Shown: in pieces, positions 49,801 through 59,900 of the stretch | Layout: the number at the start of each line of letters is the position of its first letter | How positions within the stretch are numbered: the stretch's first letter is position 1 | NCBI RefSeq assembly: GCF_003254395.2 | Contig: NC_037642.1 | Location: 11,244,736 to 11,308,735 of the forward strand | DNA from: Apis mellifera | Lineage: Eukaryota; Arthropoda; Insecta; Hymenoptera; Apidae | Direction: 5' to 3' | DNA length: 64,000 bases | The notes under the pieces: model-generated | The model's database searches: none | Told to the model about the DNA's origin: nothing | What the model saw: only the letters and a program-made list of their open reading frames with translations | Position numbers and translations under genes: made by a program

Positions 49801-52800
49801 CGAGCTAGCCGACCTCGATCCAGTGCCAGTCATTCGACGACCGATGCTCGAGGATCGGGAGGGAGAATTTTCATTGAGGGAACTCGATCGGGGAGGAAAC
49901 TAGTTTCGTTGCTCCCAAACGGCCAACGAGCGTGCAACGCCGATCGAACGGCGCGTAATAATTGTTACGTAAGGAAGAGAGAGGGGAGAGGGAGAGAATC
50001 GCGAGTTAAAAAACCGTGGCCACATGGCCGTTGGTTCGCTCTCGAGGGTCAGGACCCGCGCGAACGCGCGAGAGGGGGGCAGGTTTAAAGTAGGCCGTCC
50101 AAGATGCGAGCTCCGTCTCAGTCGTCCATTCAACCTGTTCGCGATACCGCTACGTACACGTACGCCGGCCAACCATCTTACACCACGAAACTTCCTCCTC
50201 CTCCTTCTTCTTCTTCCTTTGCAACGATTCCAATTTTTTCCCCTCGAATCCCTCGATTTCTTTGGACGATCCTCTTCGGAGAGAGAAAGAGAAAGGGGGG
50301 ACGACCAGTTTCCACCAGGTAGGATTTCTGGTTTCAGCGGTGTGGAACGCGAGGATGAGGTGTACAGCGCGCGTCAGCTCGCAGCACGTGACACCGAGAA
50401 GGCCGTGAAGCCGGAGCAGCCGGCCGATCCCATCCTCGTCGAGCCTCTGCTCACGACCAAGCTTCGTCTCCGCGTCCAAGTGAACAATAATAACAATAAC
50501 AATAATAATAACAACAAGAGTAACAAGAGTAACCTGGAGGAAGCTACGTTGGACGGAAACGAGGAACGGTTCTCCCTGCAACCGGAAGTCGATTCGTTGG
50601 ATCGCGCGAAACCGTTGACGGTGACGAGCTCGACTTTCCGCGCGGCGGACAACAAGCCGAGGAGGGCGCAGGACGGCTCGCGGAAGGATAACACCTTCCC
50701 GAGACCGGTCCAATCTACGTCGGAGAAATCGTTCGCCGGTGTCCAAGCGTTGAAACAATCCCTCGAGGAGTCGATCAAGGAGAACAACGAGCCGAGAAAG
50801 AAGCAGCAGTGTCGCCGTGCTCCGTTCGAGTTCCAGGTAAATAAATATATTAATAAGTATATAAATAGTATATAAATAGTTTTTGGGAGTGGAAGTAATT
50901 TTCATGAATGATGTTTTAGGGTAAACCAGCGCTGGAATACGATCCGGAGACCGCTGTTCGCCAGGACAGACCGCACGTGGTTACCAGACACTTGTTCGCA
51001 TCCATTGCCACTCAGCAGCAGCAGCAGCAGCAGGAACAGCAGATCACTTGCAGGCCACCGCCGCAAACAGCGACTGCGAGTATCTTCGCACCTCGCACCG
51101 AGGACATGAACAAAGGCTTCTTGACTTTCAGCGAGGATCATCCAGGCCTTACCAGTGGGTGTCTCCTTTTTTCCTCCTCCAAACAAACACTCTTTCTCTT
51201 TTCTCTAACAATGTCTCGAGTTTAATAATTTCCCTTTCGAAAGAAAAACGTACGACTCCCCTCTCCCTCTCCTTTCTTCTATTATTCTTCTATTACTCCT
51301 TTCTTCTATTCTTCTATTATATATGGAAGGGTCGGTTTCTCGCACGGTGGAAAATGTTGCAGTGCTGAAGGACGAGCCGGAGGATCTGACGCATCTGGCG
51401 CCAACACCTGGCGACGTGTGCGTCCCCCTCGAGGACACGCCTTTCCTCTCGGAGATGCTCGACGAGTTTATCCTGAGCAGCGACAACTATTGCCCCCTGC
51501 TCAGCCCGGGCGGGCCGTTGGCCCCCGAGTTGCGGTCCACGGATTTCGGCGACCCCCTCAAGGACGCCGAGTTGGCCGACACCCCGAGAGGCAAGGATCT
51601 CGGGGAGTCGTTGGCCGACAGCGACCCGTTCATGTACGGCGACTCGCCGAGCAGCCCTTGCAGCATCGATCCGAGCGCCGTCTCGCCGCAGCTCGCCAAC
51701 AAGTATCGTCGAGTGAGTCGTCGATCGAGATTTCGAATCTTTTCTCTTCTATCTCTTTCTTTCTTTCCCCGAACTCTCTCGCTTTTCCAGAGCCCGGAGA
51801 GAAGCATAGACTCGTTGGGCAGCCCGACGGGCGGAAGCGGTGCCGACGGTTTGTCCGAGGACGAGATGTTGATGCTTGGGCTGAACGACAGCATGGCCGA
51901 CGACGAGCTGGAGTTGAGGGCCCCGTACATACCGATGTCGGATCAGGACGAGGCGTTGGATCTGCTCATCAGCAACGATATGGTGATGTGGAGCCCGCCA
52001 CAGACCACGGATCAGAAGAACGGTTTGAAATGGTACGGGGGAAAGATTGATACACGAAGAAAAAAGGTTCTTTTGTTTCTGAAAACGTTGCGCGATTCGT
52101 AATCTCGTAGGATGTTGGCGGAGAAGGAGCAACGAACGTCGGATTCCAGTTTGGCGCAACTGTTGAAAACGGATCAGGTCGTCTCGAGAAAGTACAACGA
52201 CCACGGTGGGGGTTTGGTGAATCCGGTCCAAGTTCTCGGCCAGATCCCTAGAAAAAGTGAGTGAGGTTCGAAGCCTCTTTTCTTTTCTTTTTTTTTTTTT
52301 TTTATATCTTTATTTCCTTTGCGGAGAGACAGGTTTGGACAGATTTTATGACAGGTGCGTTATTAATAATTAAAAAGATCCGCGACTGATGATCCTCTCT
52401 TGTTGTGTCCTCTCTCAGATATAAATCTAGATAACTGCCATTGGTCCTCCAAAGTGGACAGACCAACGAAGCGTATTCACACTGCCTCGATAGACGTAGG
52501 GAACGACAATAAACGTATCAAGTGCGACGAGTCGACGAAACGCAGCTGCCATCTGGAGGATCATCTGTTGACCAAACAACAGCAACCGTCTTCGAGGAAA
52601 TGCTCGTCGAACGGCAACAACAGTCAACTGCTGCGCCGCCTGGTGTCGCATCAAAACTCTCCGCGAAATAATAACAATTTCGCGAACGAGTCGTTCGAGG
52701 GGACTGCGAACGGTCGGCAGAGCGCGAGTAGGATAGACTCGGAGCTGGACGCGGCGCAGGACGGGGAAGGAGACGGGGGCGGCGGCGACGGGGGCGACGG

Positions 52801-55393
52801 CGGCGGAAGGATGGAGGAGGGGAGGAAGGAGAGCGGAGGAAGGTGTGGCCGGAACGGCAGCAGCGCCGCGGAGAGCGGCGCAGATACGATCGGTCAGATG
52901 CCGCAGCGGAATCCAGCGTGCAACAGCGTGCTAATGAATCTCCTGGTATCCGGCTGCGATGTGAGTGCGGGATACGTTTGCTTCGCGAAGCCCTCGAAGA
53001 GCATAGCGAGCACGTGAACCGGTCCCTCGATCGTTTCATTTTATTTCTCGATGAAAATGTCTCTTGCCAATTCTTGGAACGTTTTCGTCTCGCGAGAATC
53101 GCGTTCGAAACCGCAAACGAAACCCGGTGTTGGCCGCCCACAATTTTTGCCGATCAAGCTCGATTAAAACGATTCGCGAGTCGCGATTAAATCCGACCGT
53201 CCACCGATCTCACCAACGTCTTCTTCTTCTTCCGTGTTTTGATCGTTGATCCTTTCTTCTTTTCTTTTTTTTTTTTTTTTTCTTTTCAACCGCGATGCCT
53301 CGCGCGGAGCAAGTAGTTCTTGAACGGTCGAGAAAGGCCGAATCGAAAAAGGATCGACTTACGGAGTTTAGCAGTTCTCTAGAACACGATATCCTCGAAA
53401 CGCGTTCATATTTCGCAATGCGGACAACGATGGATTTTACACGAGTTTTCTAGGAAAGTACGTTATTCGAGTAGAGTCGTAATATTATGGTTACGCAGAG
53501 AGAAAGAGAGAGAGAGAGTGAGAGTGAGAGCGAGAGAGAGATCGAGCGAACGAGGGATCCAAGAGCGAGAGAAGAGTTTCAAGAGAGTATTTTATTATAG
53601 TAGAGAGAGTATTCGAGGCGACGAAAAGTACAAAAAAAAAAAAAAAGAAAGAAAGAGATATATACACGGCGAGGCACGTACGGAGATAGATAGATAGATA
53701 GAGAAAATAGATACTCGATGATAATAATCATTTTAAGAAGTGTAGGAGAAATGTTGTTCTCAGGCGATGTAAAATTCGCTCGATCGTAAAAGCTGTTTAA
53801 TAAGAGTCACGTTATGTATATTCTACTTCAAAGTATATGAAAATTGTTGATTTGAAGAATTTGTCCAAATACATTGAACATTGAACATCGAATCATCTGA
53901 ACTGCTGCGTTTCGTTTCCTCCTTTCTCATCCCTCCACCGCTCCAACCGCCCTCCCATTTTGTTGCGAACAAAAGGGGAAAAGGGATGATCGCGACGCCT
54001 CTCCACGATCCTCCCTTTCGATCATCCTTATACGGTGCACGCTGCTGAAAACCACTTGTTGATATGATTACGATACGGCGAGAGAACACGTGCCGGCGAA
54101 TAATCTTTCTCTTGCCGTTGAATAAGTAACGAGGAAGCAATCGATCGTTATAAATATAGCGTTGGATTGTATTATAAATAATATTCTTTTCTTCCTCTTC
54201 CTTTTTCTTCTCCTCTCTTTCACATTTTGTAAAAGAAAAAAATAGTGGTAATAAAATATTGGAGATTATTCTCAAAGATCTTGTTGGATCGATTGCCTTC
54301 CGTTTTAATTACACGAGTGAATTACTTTTCATGTATCGCGAAATAACCGTTTCTTTAATTCGAATAAACGGATAAGAAATGGTAGTTTTATATTTTTTTT
54401 ACATCTCGTTTATGATTTAATATATATACATATACCAATTATTATTATTATACTAAAAATAATTCGCGCTCGAGTTTGTATCTCGAAATAACCGTTTCCC
54501 CTAAAACTGTTAAATCTTAAAGCGATGATTGCGCAAATAGAGGACGCTCGAAGAAAAATATAACATCTTGACAAAATTGACGAGTCTCTCGCATTTAAAA
54601 GAATAAATAGCCTCCCAATTTTCCTCGTCTTTCGTAACGAAACGCAGCAGCCCTCGTTCTTCGTCTTGAAAAGTATAGCTCGAAAAAAAGTATATATATA
54701 TACACACATTCACACATATATATAAACGTGCTCACGTGTGGAGGGCCGAGGTTCGCGATGAATGCGTCATAAACGTCGGCGGTCAGGCTTCGAGCCTATA
54801 TAAAAAAAGCGGACTGTGTAACGTAAGCGTCATTAACCGTCCATCAAATATTATAACTTCGCCTCGGTATATATCCTTGTGCAATCGGTATTTTACCTCT
54901 CTCCTGTCGAGGATCGATTAAAAATAAGTGGACGAGCCACGTTTAATGACGCATCATCGCGAAACAAAGAAAAATAAATAAATAAATAAAATAAAATAAA
55001 AAGAAAGAAAGATGATAACGAATTGGAAATATTCTAAAAATTGTTCAGGAGAACTTGATGGAGTCGCGGAACGTGCCCACGATGTACCCGAAAGTAGCCC
55101 TGATGTCCCCGCTGTCCGTGAACCTGGACAATCATCAGATGGTGCCCCAGTGCCCTGACTCGAGAGGATCGTCGTCCGGCTCTTCGTCTTACGGCCAACT
55201 GAGCCCGGCCGCGAGGAGGCAGATGTCCAGCAACGCGTTCGTAATAAACGGAGGAGGATCGATAGTGTCGTGCCCTTCCTCGCCGATCATGCCGTTCGAC
55301 GCGTTCGATTACGAGGCGAGCATGTCGGTGAGCGGGTTGCTCCAGGTCGAGCCGGATCTTTTCGGAACACTGCTCGACCGAAGTCTCGTGTAA
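29029..55393 (+). CDS. sima: Similar (HIF-alpha), short N-terminal isoform
   Basis: Oxygen-regulated bHLH-PAS factor that pairs with Tango/ARNT. Exons: 29029-29072, 34398-34585, 34712-34860, 34981-35166, 35304-35539, 35620-35726, 36709-36856, 50338-50836, 50920-51154, 51363-51712, 51791-52032, 52111-52256, 52419-52960, 55049-55393; all phases agree (1138 residues). The first exon gives MDHPKKEKKHKEKRR. The bHLH reads EKSRDAARYRRSKET and LDKASVMRLAIAYLKVR; PAS-A has NGFMLVLSSDGNMIYLSENV; PAS-B has GWNSEELVGQSVFEFYH and KRGGYAWVVTQATLI. The degradation domain keeps both prolyl-hydroxylation contexts: LTHLAPTPGD (P611) and LRAPYIPM (P759). The C-terminal third is low-complexity (poly-Asn, Gln, Gly/Asp). 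Identity is nearly certain; the last exon junction is inferred. Confidence 0.93.
29073..32786 (+). other. sima intron 1, upstream part
   Basis: Intron for the short isoform and upstream region for the long one. It contains (TC)n near 29355-29371, a TA run near 30714-30729, and CG- and purine-rich sequence from about 32150 that likely includes the second promoter and leader. No exon besides the alternative one at 32787 is supported. Confidence 0.5.
32787..33544 (+). CDS. sima: Alternative first coding exon of sima (long N-terminus)
   Basis: ATG at 32787 opens MIAPRVVRTADNETGRC. The frame runs 252 codons to a strong GTAAGT donor at 33545 in phase 2, exactly the phase of the short first exon, so it can join the bHLH exon at 34398. 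The encoded segment is rich in Pro, Tyr, Cys and Gln: HYPSSPPYGHQASGG, VEDLALYFEDRSQ, CPASDRCPLYDDNVYPYGG and GYCRYSGYNGDDQILEDY. It is non-repetitive and reads like real protein. The long isoform would have 1376 residues. An acidic, aromatic end (DDQILEDYL) just before the bHLH is unlike vertebrate HIF-alpha starts. I do not recognise a domain. Confidence 0.75.
33545..34397 (+). other. sima intron with (TA)n
   Basis: AT-rich intron between either alternative first exon and the bHLH exon. A (TA)n tract lies at 33994-34024. No exon seen. Confidence 0.7.
33994..34024. repeat. (TA)n microsatellite
   Basis: About fifteen TA units. Confidence 0.9.
43731..43765. repeat. (TA)n microsatellite
   Basis: About seventeen TA units in the long sima intron. 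Confidence 0.9.
46751..46808. repeat. (GAGC)n followed by (GA)n
   Basis: GAGC units grade into about thirteen GA units. A second GAGC array lies at 46955-46988. Both strands give Ser/Glu/Arg/Ala or Ser/Leu/Ala repeat frames that are not genes. Confidence 0.85.
46955..46988. repeat. (GAGC)n array
   Basis: About eight GAGC units, one of the longest in the window. Confidence 0.85.
48024..48053. repeat. (TTTCG)n short tandem repeat
   Basis: Five to six TTTCG units; a short GGC run lies just after, near 48092-48110. Confidence 0.85.
50024..50337 (+). CDS. sima: Possible internal start of sima (bHLH/PAS-less isoform)
   Basis: The frame of the exon at 50338 is open backwards through the intron to an ATG at 50024 with a strong start context (GGCCACATGG). 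It begins MAVGSLSRVRTRANAREGG and runs without stop into the S-G-V-E-R-E-D-E-V of the annotated exon. A transcript started in the intron could thus make an 890-residue protein with the degradation and activation parts but no DNA-binding or dimerisation domains. Against it, the added sequence is Arg/Leu/Phe-rich and could be chance. Confidence 0.3.
52961..53017 (+). CDS. sima: Possible read-through C-terminus of sima
   Basis: If the GTGAGT donor at 52961 is not used, the frame continues 18 residues (VSAGYVCFAKPSKSIAST) to a stop. This extends the phrase NSVLMNLLVSGCD without a break. The donor is strong, so splicing to 55049 is the expected main form. The extension would replace the 114-residue tail encoded at 55049-55393. 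Confidence 0.4.
   Translation: MSAGYVCFAKPSKSIAST
53018..55048 (+). other. Last sima intron or alternative 3' UTR
   Basis: Contains (GA)n at about 53499-53540, a poly-T at about 53264-53281, (TAGA)n near 53688-53702 and AATAAA-type signals near 54251 and 54363. These are consistent with a 3' UTR if the read-through isoform exists. No other exon seen. Confidence 0.5.
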
Positions 55394-56929
55394 GAATATA
55401 TACGATTGTGAAGGATGGAGATATTACAAGTTGCAATAGAGAATAGATGGGTTATGATGATGGGCAAGAAATGAAGATGCCAAAGCGAGAGGCGACTTTT
55501 TATTTTTTTTCTATTTTTTTTTTTTTCTCTCTCTCTTTTTAGATGGAGTTTAAAGACAGTTCGGGGTTGTCGTTTCTTTTCTGAATTGAGAATCGTGCGA
55601 AAAAGATACATATTGTATATCGATATTTTTTCATTGGTATGTATAATCGTGCGTGGTATAAATTTATCCCGATCCTAGATTTTTCACGCGAAAAGTGCCA
55701 ATGCATTTTTTAGGGTGTTAGCGTTTAAGGTTATAACGTAGTGTGTAAAGTATAAAGAAAATAAGGAAGGAAGGAAGGAAGGAAAGGTTCTGCTGTCGCT
55801 TTATTTCGCGATACACATATATATATACACATATACCTGACATTCGGTTGACTATAATAGAGCATAATTCCTCCTCTGATCCAATAAAGATTTTATGACC
55901 ACTCCGTCGAGTGAAAAACGAAGATATTCGAGTGGCCGCGTTTCGGATCGATCCGGATTGGATGAAAAAAGAAAAAAAATGGGGATAAGAAAGGGATCAT
56001 CGATCATCTGTCGACGATTATTAATCGGGGGATTATTGTGTCATTGTTGGAAGCGAGGGAAATAATTAATAAAGATAAGGAGCGGTGGGTGAAGGGGGGA
56101 GGGGGAGACGTTTATTCTATCGAGGCCGATTGATGTATATCGGCGATCGATTTCTGACGATCCGTTCGCGATAACGATAATCATGTACACACACACACAC
56201 ACAACACACACATACACGTTTATTGCGAATTCTCATCGTTGTTGTTACTGTTTTTTATAGTTTTTAACGAAGCCAATCCGAGTATCAGTTGTTATTATCA
56301 TATTACTATTATTATTATTATTATTATTATTGTATTATTATGATTTATCGTTTTGTGCACGTATTTTTAAGAAATATTCAAACAAATTCTAACGCAGTAT
56401 ATATTATATATATATATATATATTTTTACTTATTCACTTATTGATACAATTACTGTAATCGTGTAATTTTATTACTTTAATATCACTGTATTTTTATTAT
56501 TGTAACATCTATGATTAATTATATCCTTATCTATCCGCATTATACAGTGCTGATATACAGATCGATATTACCACGAGAAAGGAAAAGTTATGAAGTATAA
56601 ATAAATAAATAAATGAATAAATAGTCTTTCTAATATTTTCGTGTGTTTTTTTTTTTGTTTTGTTTGTATAAAATTAAAAAAAAAAAAAAAAGAAGAAAGA
56701 AAAAGAAAGAAAAGAAAAACCCGTATTTCGTACGTTGGAAACGTTTGGTCGAAACGCGGCTTGAAATTGTGCGCGATCGATCGATATTATAGCGGGAAGT
56801 TGGCCGCAAGAGAGATGGTAGCGCGAACCACTTCAGAGGTGACAACTTTGGTGGCCGTTCGAGAAGAGAGATTATCGCGAGGGAACCGCAACAAACTGTC
56901 TACGATGACGATCATAAACTGCACGATAC
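55394..56929. other. sima 3' UTR and promoter region of the tetraspanin gene
   Basis: AT-rich with (CA)n near 56188-56210, an (ATT)n run near 56305-56340 and a TA run near 56408-56423. AATAAA signals occur (for example near 55884 and 56600). The last 200 bp, before the ATG at 56930, has less A/T and probably includes the leader. A short open frame across 56641-56955 is not supported as coding. Confidence 0.5.
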
Positions 56930-59900
56930 ATGGGCCTGGTAAATGCCGTTTATAGCTGGCCTTCCGTGAAAGCACTCTACTTTTCTGTTTTCTCTATGAA
57001 TCTGGCCGGCCTGATAGCCCTCGCTTTTGCCATCCTCTGGGCCGTACGATTCGAAAGAGGCTTTGGCGATTATCTGAACCTCATCACTCCAGGTTGGTCC
57101 CTATCCGCACAAAAACGTTTTAAAGTTGATTGATGACGGTCCAATGGTTACGTGCAGGCTATCCTTAGTCCCTCTCTATACCGAGAAATTCCCCATAAGA
57201 ATTTTTTCAAACGTGGTATTAAAATATTATCTCCATTCTCTCTCTTTCTCTCTCTCTAACGATTTAGAATCGGACATGGAGAATGCGTCATCCTTGGTTA
57301 TCTGTCCGTCTATCTATCTATTGAATTAACGATATCGTAAATGATAGCTTCGCACGAATTAAAGATCGTGATTTTAAAGATTATATAAAAAAGTGAAATG
57401 GAAAAATAAAATACACGTGCAACGTGCGTGTATCGAGAATATAAAAATTCGTATATATATATGATCACTGACTATATGAATAAAACGTGTATAAAAGTTT
57501 TGTTCGCCACTTTTTCTCGGATTATTTTCTCCTGATACGAAATTTTATTACGAATTTACAATTTTACATCGAAGGAAATTGTATATATAATAAATATGAA
57601 AATATAATCGAATTGTAGGAATACGATATGATAATACGACACGGAGAAATAGAAAGTGTGTATATATTTTGTTCATAAATCAAAGAAAGAAAATAAATGG
57701 AAAATTTAGTACCGGTGGCGCCATCTCGCGTTTGGATCGCCGAAGCTCCGACTTGTTACTAGAATAGCAGGATATGCGAGGAGGTATTCGTGACGTCACG
57801 GAGAAAGAGAGCGATATTGTGCGAGAAGGATAGAGAAGGTCAGCCATTATACCCCCACCACTTTGAAAATTGCATTGAAAATTAATTAATAATTAGTTTT
57901 TTAGTGCAAATTTTTGCATTTTTAAGCTTGCATTTCAAACTTAGAATCTGAAACGAGTTTCTGGTATAAATTTTAATAGGAAATTGTTTTTAATTATTAA
58001 TTATTAATTATCGATTAATACATCGTATACGAACTGATGTATATCGATATGCGACATATTTTTCATTAATTTCGCGTTATTATGAGATTTATTTATAAAT
58101 ATAAATGTATGCATCTCAAACGTTGATTCCTTCTTTACATTTATTCATAATTTTTATTCGTAATTATCTTGTTATTTGCACGAATAAATCAATTATTTCT
58201 TATTCGATTATAAATCAAATAAGAATTTATGAACATTCTCTTTGATAATCATTAATAAATAATTTATTGGAAAGAATTTCGAATTAAAATTAACACGAGA
58301 AACTTCTTTGAGATCTTAGCTTTAAGATACAAGCTTAAAAGTGCAAAAATTTTTAGTGAAAAATTAATTATTAATTAATTTTCAATGTAATCTCTTTGAA
58401 GTGGGGAGAGGATGCCATGTTTTTTTTCTATCCTTCTCGTAAATATCGTTCTCCTTCTCTGTGACGTCACGAATACCTCCTCGCATATCCTGCTATACTA
58501 GTAACGAGTCGGAGCTTCGTCGATCCAAACGCGAGATGGCGCTGATCGCAACTTTCCAATTTTTACCTAACTTATCGACTTAGATAAATTTCGTCAACGG
58601 TTGTAATGGAAGAAGAGAAGCGAAAATTCTATAGTGTTCAGAAATATATATTTGTTCGAAAACAAAATCTGTTTGTAAAAATTCGAATGAACAATACACG
58701 TGTATTCTTTAAATTAGACACGATTCGTGCTAAAAAATTCTCCTATTTCTCGATAATGGTCATAAGATGAATTTTTTAGAATTCGCGTAACGCATGTTCG
58801 TTTGTATGTGTGTGGGTTAACGTGCAGATCACGACGAGCAGGTGACGGTCACGTATGGACCGGAATAATACTCTCCACCGCCTTGTGCTGTTCTCCTGCC
58901 TATATCCTGGGAATCAAATGTTGGTTGTGCTTGAGATTAGAGCCAACGAGGACCGACCTGGGGGATCGACATAAAGTCGACGATACGGCGGATCCTCAAG
59001 ATATAAATCGACTTTTTTACTTCCACGTGGTTGCCTGTTTACTGTCGGGATTTTTGGTAGCGATTTTAAACGCGACTTATCTGATTCTGTTGAGCGGGTT
59101 CCAGCAAAAAAGTCGCGATGGCTTGACAGAAGCTATTGAGAAATACGGTATCGATATTGCCGTAAAGGCGAGGGTGGACGCTGTTCAAACTGAACTAGAA
59201 TGTTGCGGAGATACCAATTACGAGGATTGGTTCCGAATTCCGTGGCTTAAACTGTCTATGGAGGGACCAAAGGATGTGCAGAAAGGTCCTCGGCTGGAAG
59301 GGCAGTGGGTATAATCGAACCAATTGTCGTTTAACCTTTCTCTTTATCTAAATTACTTTTCTCTCTCTCTCTCTGTCTCTTTCTTTTTTTCCCAATAAAT
59401 TTCTCTATTCCTAATATCTGAATTAGCCTCCTTCTTTAAATCGTATGATAAAGATCAGCACCAGAGGAGCAAGAGGAAGAAACTTCCACGCCCGTAGACG
59501 TACCTTTTTCTTGTTGTTCCAATAGCATTCCTAAACCTTGTATTCATCACGACATTCTGAGCCCCAGTGCCGTGTACGATTACAATCCTAAACATTTGAC
59601 CATTAGTACCAGTGGGTGTAGATCGAAGATTATAAATCGAGGTGAAGTTATTCGAATATTCTTGACAGGATACCTTCTTCTTTTATTCGCGTATCAGGTA
59701 AGCATAAGAGGAGAAAAACGTAGCTCGAAGTATTTTATTACATACATATACATATACATATACACGTATATATTTTTTATCTTTCAGATAACTTTATCGA
59801 TTTTCTCACGATTATTGCAAACCGCTCACAGCAACGAAATGTACATAGGGCCTCAAAAGACGCGTTACTACGTCTGGATATTCTTCAAGCCGGAAGATTT

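Larger units (their letters stand above)
36857..50337 (+). other. 13.5-kb sima intron between the PAS-B and degradation-domain parts
   Basis: Very large relative to the other introns (65-2100 nt apart from the first and last). It has AT-poor, CG-bearing islands near 39.6-40.25, 42.9-43.15, 46.7-47.2, 47.5-48.5 and 48.9-49.3 kb, which could be enhancers or internal promoters. (TA)n lies at 43731-43765, (GAGC)/(GA)n at 46755-46808, (TTTCG)n at 48024-48053 and (TC)n at 48583-48605. Long open frames over these are low-complexity. I see no convincing nested gene. Confidence 0.6.

Noticed and set aside
58828..58841. Earlier acceptor (GTGCAG) for the second tetraspanin exon
   Set aside because: It gives an in-frame stop within 14 codons; the acceptor at 58840-58841 restores the TM2 frame.
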